Below are positions 9,840 to 23,664 of a stretch of 64,000 nt of DNA, in pieces. The stretch comes from Micropterix aruncella (Eukaryota; Arthropoda; Insecta; Lepidoptera; Micropterigidae), in NCBI GenBank assembly GCA_944548615.1, contig OX155973.1, positions 6,871,910 to 6,935,909 of the forward strand, in the 5' to 3' direction. Below the pieces are notes generated by a model that had not been told where the DNA came from, ran no database searches, and saw only the letters and a program-made list of their open reading frames with translations. The first letter of the stretch is position 1; every line of letters begins with the position of its first letter. Position numbers and translations under genes: made by a program.

Positions 9840-11080
9840 TATAATCAATAATAGTACAAATTAACTCATCGCAGCGGAATAGTAACAAGTAGTAATAGTA
9901 TCAGCCTATTCTCCGATAAATATATATTTTTGAATAGCTTCTAAACCTTCAGGATAATGGTTGATTATGGGCAAAAATCGCTCAATACATGGGAAGGGGG
10001 TCAAATCGCTCTCATCAATTTTGTTTAAATTACATCAAGCGACCAGAAATGGTACTAATGTAAAAAGATAGTTCGAAAGAGTACATACAAATGAGTAAAG
10101 GGCGGTAAATTTTATATAATTATTATATAATCATAATCATAATCATCATTTATTTTCCAAAAAAGACTAGATATCTACAACAAAGATACCTAATCTGGTG
10201 AAATCGTCAAGAAAAAATACATATTAGATAAATTACATATTAGTTAAATTTCAAAATGAAAAACCATAGTAGAAATATAAATAGTGTCAAATTAAAAGAC
10301 ATAACAGAATAAAAAAATAAAAAAATAATCGCATCAAAAAAGTGGAGGTAGTTAAAAAGCTTAAAACTAACGTAATTGAAGGACTTTTGAGTCTGTGTTA
10401 GATACACTCTGGGAAGGGCAATATTTCAACCGATGGCGAGTGTCATGGTTAAATATTGCCCTTTAAATATATTTAGTATAAATAAAATAGTTCACATCCT
10501 GTAACGGCAGTCATGTTTTTTAATATTTTAAATATATTTACTTATTATAAAGGACCGAATGATTATAAAAACCCAATAACTTAACCAGCGATAACAATAA
10601 TAACATTCAATTCTTCTTGTAATATGTAAATATTACTTTGCGCCACATGCGTGATTGTACGTACGAGCGATAACTAATAGTAACCACATAGTGCCCAAAC
10701 TGAATAGTACCCATGAACAGAGACATTTTCTATACTTGGCACCGTCGTTGTTCAATAAAACTAAGGATATACCCGGCATTTATACTCAAGGTATAAATAT
10801 AAACAAAAAAGACTAACCCACTGGTTAATCACCCAGGGGAAGAAAGAAACTGAAAAACTAATTTGCTTTATTCCTAGCTAACTTACCATTCCTAACACAT
10901 TATTATTCAACAACCATATATTTATGATTGGCATGCTTTTTGTTCTTTATATTATTATTATCACATACCTTTTAAGATTATTTGAAATTTTATTTTTTAC
11001 TAAAATTTTAGTTTACTTGATTTTATTTTTCACGGCATTCTTCAGCGTATTTTTTTATTTAGCATTAGGCAGTACTTAAT
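9840..11080. other. AT-rich unassigned region with one hairpin
   Basis: No coding sequence or clear element. At 10415-10464, GGGCAATATTT and AAATATTGCCC form an inverted repeat separated by about 25 bp. The segment 10500-10720 (CTGTAACGGCAG...GATAACAATAATAACATT) shares blocks with 7680-7740 and 51315-51440, marking a dispersed repeat. Confidence 0.4.
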
Positions 11081-11089
11081 TATACGAAT

Positions 11090-11205
11090 CTGAGCCTAAC
11101 TTAGTGCGGACGTCTCGTGCGATCCAGTTAGGTTAGGTTTAATTTACTTGAAACTGATATTATGATTTTTTGTAAAATAAAGAATTTGAATTTGAAATTT
11201 GAATT
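11090..11205 (+). repeat. probable LINE 3' end
   Basis: The segment TTAGGTTAGGTTTAATTTAC, AAAATAAAGAATTTGAATTT and a short tandem GAATTT tail look like a LINE 3' terminus. No ORF is attached, so this is a weak call. Confidence 0.3.
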
Positions 11206-11634
11206 ACTCACAATCTTATTTATAACAACAAAAGAAGCGATTGCGATAAAGATTGTTTCGCAAGAGAGTTCCTGAATGTATGTACTACCTGAGGGGCACT
11301 TCACATATTGTGTACTGAGTGTCCGGATGGTGGAACCAAATGAAGAAATGCGGCCGCGGCTTCGTTATTGTCGCTATTGTGTTCACATTCGGGTGGAGTA
11401 ATCACTGCCGACTTGACATCTCACTACAAATGACAGCTATTATCGTAGCGGACAAAGGAGGAACTGGGGTAATTGTTAAAGAGCAACACACGGCCCGGGC
11501 CAGCCATACATGGAACACAACTCGCCCGACAAAACTTCAACAATTTGTCTATTTTTATTGCGCATGCTTCGCGATCGACGCTTTTTTGGCGCGAAAGACT
11601 GAAAGCTACGTGGGGCACACTTTGGAGTTGTCAA

Positions 11635-11935
11635 CTACTAAGGCCGAACGCGTCACCCCGGGCGAGTATAGCTGGGCGGTATCGCCTACGACGGGCGAAC
11701 CCGTCACCCCAGGCTCAGCCAAAGGGATGAGCGTAGAAGACTTTGGGAAGGCACAAACCTACCGTCCAGCAAACCCACGGACCCGCCAGAGTTCAACCCC
11801 TTACGGAGAGGCACTAGCAAGGTAAACCAGTGGGGCTACCTCACCCCCTGGCTACCAGTTTTAGAAAGATATCTCCGTCTGGAATTAACCATCAGGATAC
11901 CTCCAACCTCCCGACTGCTCACGGTTCCGACGTCC
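11635..11935 (-). repeat. family A copy, minus, partial
   Basis: Contains GACGGGCGAACCCGTCACCCC (complement of the 3' hairpin), CCTTACGGAGAGGCACTAGC and ATCTCCGTCTGGAATTAACC. It abuts the plus copy at 11936, so the two are head to head and their shared 3' halves form an inverted repeat with about 400 bp between arms. The 168-codon ORF at 11319-11825 reads into this repeat and is not a gene. Confidence 0.75.
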
Positions 11936-12595
11936 CAACTCACGATTCAGTTCCTCCTCATGTGGAATGCTACCATGGGGAAGACTCTCGCGTCTCAGGC
12001 CTCAAAGCTGGTGGGTCGGTTTCTGATCCTGGTGTGATTGCCCCTCGGTGCTACTGTACGGTTTGTGCACCGTTCGGAGACGCTAATCGGTTGTGCACTC
12101 TGACTAATTGCTGAAGAAGTCTGGAGAACATGGAAATATACTCCAAGCAGTCTCCTTAGCCAGGGGGGCGGATATTGACCTGTCATTAACCACTCTTGAA
12201 ATAACCATTAAGCTACCCGATATCAGATCCGGGCAAAAGATGCAATTGGTCCGCGATAGATTCAAACTGAATCACCGCTGAATATACGTCAGGTAGAGGT
12301 CGCGCAAGCGACTTCGGACCCGTAACCAGTCGGGCGGTTGGAGGTATACTGATGGTTAATTCCAGACGGAGATACCTTTCCAAAACTGGTAGTCAGGGGG
12401 CGAGGCTTACCGCTCTGTACCTTACCCGGTGCCTCGCCGTAAGGCGTTGGCCTTTGTCGGGCATGTTGGCTTAGCTAGACAGTAGATTTTTTTCATTCTA
12501 AGTTATCATACACTCACCTCATGGGATATAAAACGATCACTATCGTTAAAACGTCCAGAGGTGTCGGGTTCGCCCATTGCAGTTGACAACTCTAG
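11936..12595 (+). repeat. family A copy, plus, near full length
   Basis: Collinear with the copy at 1-669 and of the same subtype (GTCCGCGATAGATTCAAACT, GCAAAAGATG). It ends GTTGCAGTTGACAACTCTAG. Confidence 0.8.
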
Positions 12596-12681
12596 CTCTG
12601 TACCTGACGTAAGCGGGTAGTGGCCACGCAAGCGACTTTAGACCTGTAGGAACGAGAAATCGGGCCAAATATGGTATAGAG

Positions 12682-13488
12682 CAGCGGTCCGCAACCTTTT
12701 AGATGTTGCGACCCCAAAATTAAAAAAAGAGTTTTCAGCGACCCCAGAAAAAAACACTAAATTTACAAATGCAAAGGTTGGTTTAGGTAACGAGATCAAG
12801 GTACACATCAATTTCCCTCCATGTTCTAGCTGTTTTTATTTCGTAAATTATATCGGAAAGTTTATGTATTTTGGAAAATAATATTAGAGCAAACGAGAAA
12901 ATATGCCTTTACCATATTTATGAAGGCATTAAATGAGACAAGCAATTATTTTGACATTTTATTCACTAAGAAAATTAGGTAAGTAAGTTTAAAAATTAAT
13001 TTCAACCTTGTGCTTGCACACATTCAGTCAGTATATTAATTCTTGGTGATATATTATCAGAAATAGACACCCTCAAATCAGGTTCTACATTGTCTGGAGC
13101 GATATTTTGTTTTTATAGCGGTCAATGTGGAGAAAGCTGTCTCACACAGGTATGTAGATGCGAATAGCAGCAATTTCAGCAGAGATCTTTTGTATAACAG
13201 TGGATATTCCTTTTCCGCCATTATCCAGAACTTGGATCCGTGGTTTTAAAAATAGCTCGAAGGCTTTCATCGGACAATAAATCGATCAGCTGCTCCTTTT
13301 CTTTTAAGTTCACCGAATCTCTCAGTTGTAAAGAAATTGGAATCAAAATGTGTATGGAGAGGTTATATTTTACGCATGAATTTTAATAAAAATCGATAAG
13401 TACAGGACCTTGTTGACTTTTTTGACGACCCCATAACTATATTTCGCGACCCCGTGCGGGGTCGCGACCCCAGGGTTGCGGAAGGCTG
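12682..13488 (-). mobile_element. hAT transposon remnant with perfect 8-bp target duplication
   Basis: Ends CAGCGGTCCGCAACC and (inward from the right) CAGCCTTCCGCAACC are flanked by GTATAGAG at 12674-12681 and 13489-13496. An inner GACCCC-rich palindromic zone occurs at both ends. The 807-bp interior holds a decayed transposase C-terminus on the minus strand. Confidence 0.85.
13000..13370 (-). pseudogene. hAT transposase C-terminal fragment, stops and frameshifts
   Basis: The minus strand reads EYPLLYKRSLLKLLLFASTY followed by LCETAFSTLTAIKTKYRS. This matches the ATTYLCETGFSALAAIKTKYR signature of SCAND3/ZBED5-type hAT transposases. In-frame stops and a missing N-terminus show it is dead. 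Confidence 0.75.
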
Positions 13489-13622
13489 GTATAGAGGGTA
13501 CGAGGCTGCCCGCTAGTTTAACTTTTCTGTACTAGCGCCAGTCGTTGGACTCTCTCGGGCAAGGTGGCGTAGCTAGACTCTGGACTGTTTCGTCCCCAAG
13601 CATCTACGGTCACCCCATGGTT

Positions 13623-14639
13623 GAATGAACAATCAATACTGTTATATCGCAAAAACTGCAATTATTATTAATGCAGACATTCACTCGCATCATACCCGCG
13701 GCAGCTCCCTTTTATGCGTACCCCGAATACGACTGGCAAAAGTACAGAAAAGCTACTTGTACCTTAGTATTAAATTCTATAATCTACTCCAAACAAATTC
13801 TAGAGAACATAAAATTCAATCCCACAGCAGCTAGAGAACATAAAATTCAAAAATACCGTCAGGGAGATGCTGATAGGCCACCCTTTCTATAATCTGGCCG
13901 AATTTGAGGTCCATGATTTTTCAAATAATGTGCGTATTTAAATTACCTAAAAAAAAGAGCATTATTGTCTGATTATTATATATGGTTTTATATTTCTACT
14001 TTTTTTAAAAGGCATGGCGTAGCTTTAATTTGATTTTTTAACATTTTACTCACAATTGGAATATTACGTTTCTTTTCAAATTACTGACTACTTACAATAC
14101 TAGCCTTCTATTTTGATTATTTATATTTATAGTTTGACAATTTAATAGTTAAATTCTTGACTATCTATGTATGTTCAGTAAAGAGTAGTAACGAGACTTA
14201 CTACCTAACTCTTGTTTTGACAAGTCCAAGAGCGGTTTTTAGCCGTCAATTGGACACGACGAAAATGAAATGTAATGTAATACCTTCCTGGGGTAGCGGG
14301 CTCGCTCGTTATAGGTGATATCTCCATAGTGATAAATGTTTGCTTCAACCTAGTATACTTACAGATGAATCTAGTTACACATTGCTATTTAAAGCTGTGC
14401 GTCGTTATCTCTGTAATATCTGTGTCAATAGTCCAAAACAGGATGGAAGGTACGAATAAGTGTATTCAAGGTGTTTCTCATATGCGTACGTATTACGTAC
14501 ACTGCTATACAACAGTATACCATGTTGCTCTGTAAAATTCACATAAACCTCCTCTTTAACCTTCCATTGAATAATTTATCAGAAGTCGTGAAGTCATCTC
14601 AGTGTCTCAATGTTTGCAGATGATCTAAAATATTTGTAT
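13623..14639. other. unassigned AT-rich region
   Basis: No convincing gene. A direct repeat TAGAGAACATAAAATTCAA stands at 13801-13819 and 13831-13849. The words TGGACACGACGAAAATGAAA and TGTAATGTAAT near 14252-14282 look like a LINE 3' terminus. Confidence 0.35.
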
Positions 14640-14955
14640 TATATGACTATTATATTATACCATACCATTATATTATATCATATTATGTATCATAAATAAT
14701 AATATCCAGTTATTCATAATCATTTTCGCTTTATATATAGGGGTATACCCCGTTTTCGATCTTACCTTTTTATTACTTTCCTTATTCTTATATTATTATT
14801 AACCTTATTATATTTTTCTACCATTTTAACGTTACAAATTTATATGTTATACAAGCGTTGTAAACTGTTCATATGATAGTAAATTCGTTTTGTTTAATTA
14901 GGTTTTGAACATACTCGTATCCTGTATTTACTATCTGTGGTAGTAGTAGTAAAAG
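14640..14955 (+). repeat. LINE 3' UTR fragment (family L)
   Basis: Aligns with 38390-38720: ATTATATCATATTATGTAT, CTTATATTATTATTA, TTGTAAACTGTTCATA.GATAGTAAATT.GTTT and GTATTTACTATCTG. The copy at 38130 carries an RT C-terminus in front of this UTR. Confidence 0.65.
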
Positions 14956-15310
14956 GAGTGCGGGGCTTTTTTTTTATAGAAAAAGATACATTTTTTTAAA
15001 TATTACAATCTTGCCAAACTGGTATACAGTTTGTTGGCGAGACAAACTCTTATTTTTCTAGTCTTACACTTCTAATTTTGATACAAAAATACATTATTAA
15101 AATATAAAAAACAATGCACAGCAGTATTACTACTGGTCTTACTACAGGCTTAAATTAGGCCAGTATTACTACAAGCTTAAATTATAGAAACGTATAACAA
15201 ATTTACTTATTACCACTAATTTCACTATAAACATCCAACAGGTAGCTTTTTAATCTCTTTTTCTCTAACATTCAACTACAAAACCTTTCTCAATAATCGA
15301 GAAAGCTACT

Positions 15311-15715
15311 GATTGTATTCTGGAGGTTGATTCGGTCTCTAAGCAGTATAAATTCCCTGAAAGTCTCGGATGCACAGCCCTCCGTCCAGATATAAATCTT
15401 TACTCTCTATCTCGGAAGGTGGCTCTTATTGTAGAATTAACTGTTCCATGGGAATCAAATATCCCAAAAGACCACGAGTAGAAATTAAATAAATACCATG
15501 ATCTTGCAAATGCCGTAACCCGGAACGGCTTCACTGTTCACCTTCACGCGGTGGAAGTTGGCGCTCGTGGCCTGCCAGCTAAATCTCTATTTCACCTCTT
15601 TAAAGATCTTGGCCTTTCCAGAAAAATAATCAACTCTTTCTTAGAAAAAATATCTAAAACTGCGATTTGCGCATCTCAAATTCTATGGCTTCAAAGGGGG
15701 AGGAATGGGTGGTAA
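15311..15715 (+). pseudogene. PD-(D/E)XK nuclease-like domain fragment with one internal stop
   Basis: A 135-codon frame interrupted by a single TAG (near 15480). It contains LGCTALRPDINLYSLSRKVA, LIVELTVPWESN, KLNKYHDLANAV, NGFTVHLHAVEVGARGLPAK and FKDLGLSRKIINSFLEKISK. PD...(E)LTVPWE...K..KY...VEVGARG is reminiscent of restriction-like endonuclease domains attached to some non-LTR retroelements. The family assignment is inference. No RT is adjacent, and 14956-15310 and 15716-15980 show nothing recognisable. Confidence 0.5.
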
Positions 15716-15983
15716 GGTGAACGCTCACATGTGGCAAGACAGCTGTCCTAAACCTACCACAGCCGGTTCGTAAGTCCGGAATCCACTGCTCAACCCCCAG
15801 AAGTGTAAAAAAAAAATAGTATTATGATGGGCCCGACTCCGGTCGGTGAATTCCATGGCAGCTCCGTTTGTATTTATTTATTGTACTGTATTGGTATTTT
15901 AAATTCTGAATTTCTAAAATGCTCCATTGCTAGTAAGAATGTATTTTTTTCATGTATAGGTAATATATCGCATCAGCTTGTAT

Positions 15984-16014
15984 CCAGCCCTTGATTTATA
16001 ACATCAAGGGCTGG
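15984..16014. repeat. perfect 12-bp hairpin
   Basis: CCAGCCCTTGAT and ATCAAGGGCTGG separated by 7 bases. The right arm is the 3' end of the minus LINE that follows. Confidence 0.8.
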
Positions 16015-16268
16015 TTCACCTGGGGATCTATAGGATATTTCGTAACTACAGCCACTTTGTGGTTGGGTTAAAAGGTCTGCTAGAAACCCGCTACTGTTTT
16101 CCCGGTCCATACAGATTACTGACCTTCAGGTTAGGCAGTTCGCCGGGTTCGAGAAAGGCTCGTCCCAGTAAACTGTGTCTTTTTGCGGCGAGGCCTAGGC
16201 AGCGACCAACGATATGTATTCTGTCTTCAGGTTTTTCGACACATATTCTGCAGTCCTTGCTCTCGCCA
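16000..16268 (-). mobile_element. RNase H-bearing LINE 3' fragment, minus
   Basis: Reverse-complement match to 7300-7590: CTTGATGTTATAA, GGTTCGAGAAAGGCTCGTCC (on plus), and the zinc-binding codons near 16240. It is 5'-truncated inside the coding part and not open. Confidence 0.72.
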
Positions 16269-16440
16269 ATTTATTTGATTGATTCACCAAGCGAGAGCCT
16301 CAATTCAATGTAAACACACATCCAAAGCATTTATACTCATATGCTTATAAACGAGTATACTGTCTCTAACATTATTGTACGGACAGTAAATGATGTTAAG
16401 GAGAGTACCATCTTAAACATCGCCAAGCATAATACTAGCG

Positions 16441-16510
16441 GTGTAAACACTACAGGTAAACCCGTCACCCCATGGAGTTATAACGGCAGCGGGCCGTTCT
16501 ATCTCCCAGT
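16441..16510 (-). repeat. short family A fragment, minus
   Basis: AAACCCGTCACCCCATGGAG and CCGTTCTATCTCCC are the complement of the family A 3' region. Only about 70 bp remain. Confidence 0.5.
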
Positions 16511-16567
16511 AAGATAAATAGAAATATTTAGCGGCCAAAAAAAATCCACTGTCGTAACTGCCATCAT

Positions 16568-17340
16568 AAAGGTACGTAATGTTATCGATTATATTATATA
16601 GTATTAGATTGCGCAACTCCGTAGAACGATTTGGCAACCCTTCTGTTGCAGCAAAATGCTGGTGGCACTGATAGCAATGACGGCCAATCTAATCGCAAAT
16701 TATTAGGCCATCTAGGATGACATCGATAATAATAATAATAATAATAACATCGATTGCGTTTCTACGTGAACTAAAAAAGGGAACTTAGTTCAACTGAACG
16801 AGATAAAGCGATACGTTAGAACGGAATATGAAATGAACTATCGTCAATTTTCGCGCACCAAAACTACCTGTTGAACTTATAGACGCTCGAATAAGTTTGA
16901 ACACATTTCGTGTGGTGTGAGATTTAGCTGCGTCATCATCGGCGGGTAGTTGTAATGCGGAAAAGTGACAACCGTTAATTTTACATTCCACTCTGACGTA
17001 CTGCTCTGTCTCGTTGATGGATGCCGTGGTCCGCGATAGATTCGGTTGACACCGTTTCACCGCTATATAAGGGAGACGACCGCGCAAGCGACCTCGAACT
17101 CGTAACCAATCGAAAGACCGGAGTAATCTAGCCGCAATTGGAAGTAAGGGCGTAAGTGTAAGCCCGCTGGGTAACATACCTGGTTATCTCGCGGATAAGG
17201 CGTTGGCCTCTTACGGGCATGTAGCGGAGCTTGACGGTGGACTGTTTAGTCCAAGTCTTCTGCGCTCACTTCATGGGAGTTAGAATGATCATCGTTAAAA
17301 CTTACTGAGGTGACGAGTTCGCCCGTTGTAGTTGACAATT
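16568..17340 (+). pseudogene. duplicated fragment of the aquaporin exon 2 / intron 2 junction
   Basis: CCATCATAAAGGTACGTAATG at 16568 onward equals the last codons of aquaporin exon 2 plus its splice donor (49722-49745). Similarity then runs collinearly through intron 2: ATTGCGCAACTCCGTA.AACG, GGCACTGATAGCAATGACGG, the (AAT)n run, MITE B, and the family A insertion inside MITE B. The 760-bp LINE present at 49818-50576 is absent here. It starts only about 13 bp inside the exon, so it cannot encode protein. Confidence 0.85.
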
Positions 17341-17345
17341 CTATT
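17014..17345 (+). repeat. family A copy, 5'-truncated, within the duplicated intron segment
   Basis: Begins at the same base and in the same MITE B context (CTGCTCTGTCTCG then TTGATGGATGCCGTGG) as the copy at 50910. The insertion therefore predates the duplication. It ends GTAGTTGACAATTCTAT. The downstream target repeat is missing because the duplicated segment stops here. Confidence 0.8.
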
Positions 17346-17640
17346 TGATGTTAGCGGTAATTTAGATCGAATTTTTCGCGGACTTTGGCGCCCTTTGCAC
17401 GTCAATATGGCACGGGATCGGGTGGCCAACGGATCGTTTAAAAAAATCTGACATCAAGCATAATCAAAATAAAAGCATCCAGGCACAAAGCATAATCAAA
17501 ATAAAATATATAATTAGTGATTAATCATGACATTCCGTATGCACAAATTCGTTATGCGCTCAATATGTTTCAGGGTGTTTTCGCTAACGTCTAAGTTATA
17601 AACATCAAAATAATCAAAAATTGGGAGCAACAAAATCTGA
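17346..17640. other. unassigned sequence
   Basis: No gene seen. AAGCATAATCAAAATAAAA occurs twice (about 17457 and 17487), a short direct duplication. Confidence 0.4.
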
Positions 17641-18410
17641 ACCGTGATTTTATTTATTTATTTATTTATTTATTTTTTAAGGAAAACCAACAGCCATATA
17701 AAATATTAAATAACAACTTAAATAATAAATGATAGCCAATAACAGGTTCTCACATATAGACACAGTTTAGAGAATATGGAATTGCCAGCAAAAACGCTTG
17801 GCAGGGTCCGGTACTATAAATTTAAAAAACGCAAATAAAAATTAAACGAAGGGACAAGAAGGCAAAAAAACAATATCGAGAAATCGAATACAAAAAAATA
17901 ATAACAATAAAGAAAAGCAGAAGAGTAGGTACTAAAAGAAATTGTTGCTGAGGATACGTCTCGCTGATACAACACTAGTGCTAAATAGATCGATATCAAC
18001 GTCGCCGCAAATCAGTTTATTGAGGTTGTTACTCGCACGCCACATATAGGTGTTTTGCATGTAATTAGATGTAACAACAGGTAGCCGAATTGGGATGGTG
18101 TGTCTCGTGGATTTTACCGGGGCATTAAAAGATAGGTATGATAAAAGTTCGGTACAATCTAAAGAACCTTGGGCAATTTTTTGCAAAAAAGTGAGGTCAC
18201 CGATTTCTCGCCGTTTTGCTAGTGGAAGCAGGTGGTGTTTTTTACATAATTTGACATAGTCGTCTGAACTGTATTTGTCTTTGGTACGGAAACATAAGTA
18301 TTTAAGGAATTTTGTTGACGTTAATTGGATGATCTGGAACCTCTGAACCAACATGTAAGTTTTCAACTTCATATGATAATATTTAGGAGTTTCCTCCAAT
18401 TCCTCATGGA
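17640..18410 (-). mobile_element. jockey-like LINE 3' fragment with (TAAA)n tail
   Basis: On the minus strand: ORF end at 17932, 3' UTR, then a tandem TTTA tail on plus (about 17650-17685). It is 5'-truncated near 18400 within the RT C-terminus. Confidence 0.75.
17932..18399 (-). pseudogene. jockey-type reverse transcriptase C-terminus (truncated, open)
   Basis: 155 codons without a stop. FLKYLCFRTKDKYSSDDYVK, LLPLAKRREIGDLTFLQKIA, LSYLSFNAPVKSTRHTIPIR and NLNKL.C match the thumb and C-terminal region of jockey-clade RTs (L..RR...D..FL.K...G....ELL..L.F..P....R). Catalytic RT motifs are not present. It ends in LSNNFF, not in a recognised terminal motif. Confidence 0.75.
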
Positions 18411-18449
18411 TCTCACCATCGGAACAGGATGATGATTAAAATAGGACCA

Positions 18450-18960
18450 ATCTGGAAGTATATCCCTGCAAATAAAAGAAGATTTCTTGAAATCGGTTCA
18501 TAAATGATTACAATTAACACCATCCTATCTCCAGGAGCTTTTTGAACCACTAAGTTCCCACGGTCTCGTACTTCGGTCAGCCTCTGACAGTTTATTAAAA
18601 ATTCCGAGTCATAATAGTGATTTCTATTCCTATTCTTTCTGTGTCCATGGTGCAAGACTCTGGAACGATCTCCCAGCAAATATACGAAACTCGCCTTCTT
18701 TACCATCGTTCAAGACTCACCTTAAGGATTACTACCTTTCTAAGAAGTAACCAGTTCTTCCCTTTCTCTCCTGTTCCTCTCCCAATTTCCTCTCCTCGGG
18801 CACTATTAGTCTTAAATTCTTCCACTTGTCTGTATGTTATGTAATAATCTTTATTTTCACTATGCGCGCATGTACCACTATGTTTAGGTTAGCTGTAAGA
18901 CATTGCCATGTGGCAATAAGCTCGCCTTTTTTGTATACTTTTTTAAGTGCAAATAAAGAG

Positions 18961-18985
<25 letters not shown>
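18450..18985 (+). mobile_element. LINE 3' fragment, same family as 5584-6475
   Basis: Decayed RT C-terminus (IPILSVSMVQDSGTIS and SRLTLRITTFLRSN in shifted frames) is followed by GTTAGCTGTAAGACATTGCC. A TTGCC-ATGT-GGCAA stem-loop stands at 18903-18916, then AATAAGCTCGCC and (TTA)n to 18985. Confidence 0.65.
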
Positions 18986-18992
<7 letters not shown>

Positions 18993-19485
18993 ATGACGGA
19001 GTTCTGAGGTAACATTTTTTTTTTAATAGGTACACCCGAATTGATAATTTAAAAGTCGGTTTTAAATAAATTGAATTCAATTCAATTCAATCAACGGCTG
19101 TGTGGTAGCTTTATTATAAATTGCTCCGGTAAAAATGTGAGATCAGGTTTAACGTTCTAGAAAATTTGTCAATTTTGACTTGACTTTCACTGGCTATTTC
19201 CACGCGGTTAAAATAACGTTGACCACTAATGAGCTCGAGAGATATTCAATCTTGTCCAGTAGCTAGACGCCCTACTAGACCATATTTAGTGAAAGGAATA
19301 AAGAATGGTTTTCTTGTGAAAGTATGAAAGTAGTCGGTACATGCGGTTTTAGAAAAAAAAAATACCACCATAGACCATTTGCATAGACATAGACAATCAG
19401 CTTATGGAGACATGCCGTGACAATAGGCCACTGTACGATAAGTAACAATAAAAGCTTTGTCGTATAGTGTCTACAACAGTGGTTC

Positions 19486-19551
19486 CCAACCGTGATTTTA
19501 ATCGATGCGGGGACCCAAAAGTTAAAAAAAAACTATTTATTTATTTATTTA
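19486..19551 (+). mobile_element. hAT 5' terminus interrupted by a Helitron
   Basis: CAGTGGTTCCCAACCGTGAT is a typical hAT end. The sequence is cut at 19551, where the Helitron 3' terminus begins. No matching right end was found. Confidence 0.45.
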
Positions 19552-20289
<738 letters not shown>

Positions 20290-20312
20290 AATATTTGATT
20301 GGTTTTTTGTAA

Positions 20313-22150
<1,838 letters not shown>

Positions 22151-23570
22151 TATTACGCTATTTTCTAAAACTTGTCTGGTTGATCTTCGTTTCTTATTTA
22201 TTCCTAAATTTGAATTATTGTCCAAAATTAGCTTTAAGAGAGAAGTTTTCAGAAAAAAATTGCCTACAATTAAAGACTAGCTTCCCTATACAGTTCATTA
22301 GTGGGATGGCGATATGGTCTACGTAGAATAAGTTTTAATATAAATTTCTGGCTCTAGCAGGGTTTTACCACATCCACCCCATCCAATTATGCCGTAAGTA
22401 ATAACGATTCACATAGAGCATAATAAACAGATTTTAGTGTTTTAGAATCTAGAATATTCCTCAGTTCTTTGAAAACATATCCAACGATTCGCAGCCACGT
22501 TATGTATATAAGAGTCCTAACGGAGAAAGCAATCTAGAGTGATGCCTAGTTATTTTCAAGATATTTCTCTTTGCAGAGGCTGACAATTATAAGACTCTAC
22601 GCTATCGCATTCGTGAACTACAATAGTTTTATTAGTAGTAGGTTGACCTCTGGTGTTTATACTAAATGGTAAGTATTTGACATGTATGGAGTAATGCTAA
22701 TGCCACGCATTCTATTGTTAAGCAGTCTGACTATTTGTTTCGAGTTTTGTATTTCATCCACTTTCTAGTTATACATTTTCAGAACACTTTGGGGGCACTA
22801 ATTAAAATTAAACCGTTCCTAGTACGCCAACGCCAGGTGTCTCGGAGTCTGGACTGCTGACTACCCCAGCATTCTATGGCCAAAATACTGTCTGATCTGA
22901 AAGTAACAGATTTTACAAAACTGTTGCACTTTTTTGTCACTGGCTCGTGGACTATTAAACCGTTTTAGCAATTTTGAAAGTGAGGTTCTTGGCCACAACT
23001 CCAACTATTAGTGTTACTGTAATTTTACTTTTGATCGACTTTATGGTTGTACATGTTTTAAGAGCTTCTTTTAATTTATTGTAAATTTCCGAACATAGAA
23101 AACTAAATTCTCTTTGCACAAAATTAAACTTATTTAAATTGTCTATAGGGCGGGATAAAACGAATAAAATAGAAACAACACTGCAGGCCCCTTTTAACAA
23201 TCAAATTACAGCCCGAAGCTCACAAAGAGTTCACCGGCTTTGTATGTTGCTATTACATAATATGTGTCAGACTGCAAAGCACGCCATAATGTGCATTATG
23301 TAGAGTGTACAAAAGGTTGATTATGAGGCGTTGTTTGACTATGCTAATGTCAATTGATTTGAATCGGGGCTCTTGGCTTCGCAATTACTTACTCAAAATG
23401 TGAAGGTCGGAAACTCGTGAACTCGTACGTTAAGCGAACAGCACACCGTGTAGTCAATTACCCACACGTCTATGTACATACACTCTAATACAAATTGTAG
23501 AATAATAAACTGTTAACATTAATAACATTTTTCGTTATACGCGTTCTCTCGGGGGCCATATAAAATACTT
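22151..23570. other. unassigned region
   Basis: No recognised element. An 81-codon minus ORF at 22955-23200 (FVQREFSFLCSEIYNKLKEA) vaguely resembles LINE RT C-termini but is too weak to call. Nothing else stands out. Confidence 0.35.
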
Positions 23571-23630
23571 AAGTTTGTTTGTTTGAAACACTTTATTGCG
23601 CACACAATGTAGTATTTATTTATTTATTCA
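23571..23630 (-). repeat. LINE 3' tip, minus
   Basis: GTTTGTTTGTTTGAAACACT and TTATTGCGCACACAATGTAG match the tip of the LINE at 36513-36560 (plus-strand reading). Only about 60 bp remain. Confidence 0.5.
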
Positions 23631-23664
23631 ACAAGGTATTTATTTGTCTATTTATTTAAACATC

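Larger units (their letters stand above)
12596..13622 (+). repeat. family A fragment split by a hAT transposon
   Basis: CACGCAAGCGACTTTAGACC near 12626 and, after the hAT insert, GAGGCTGCCCGCTAGTTTAA, CAGTCGTTGGACTCTC and GGCGTAGCTAGACTCTGGAC are family A blocks in plus order. The hAT at 12682-13488 lies between them. Confidence 0.7.

Noticed and set aside
11319..11825. 168-codon ORF on plus
   Set aside because: Its second half runs through family A in a frame not kept by other copies, and the first half resembles nothing known.
22955..23200. 81-codon minus ORF as a LINE RT fragment
   Set aside because: Only a vague similarity to LINE C-termini and no flanking UTR or tail, so it is left as unassigned sequence.
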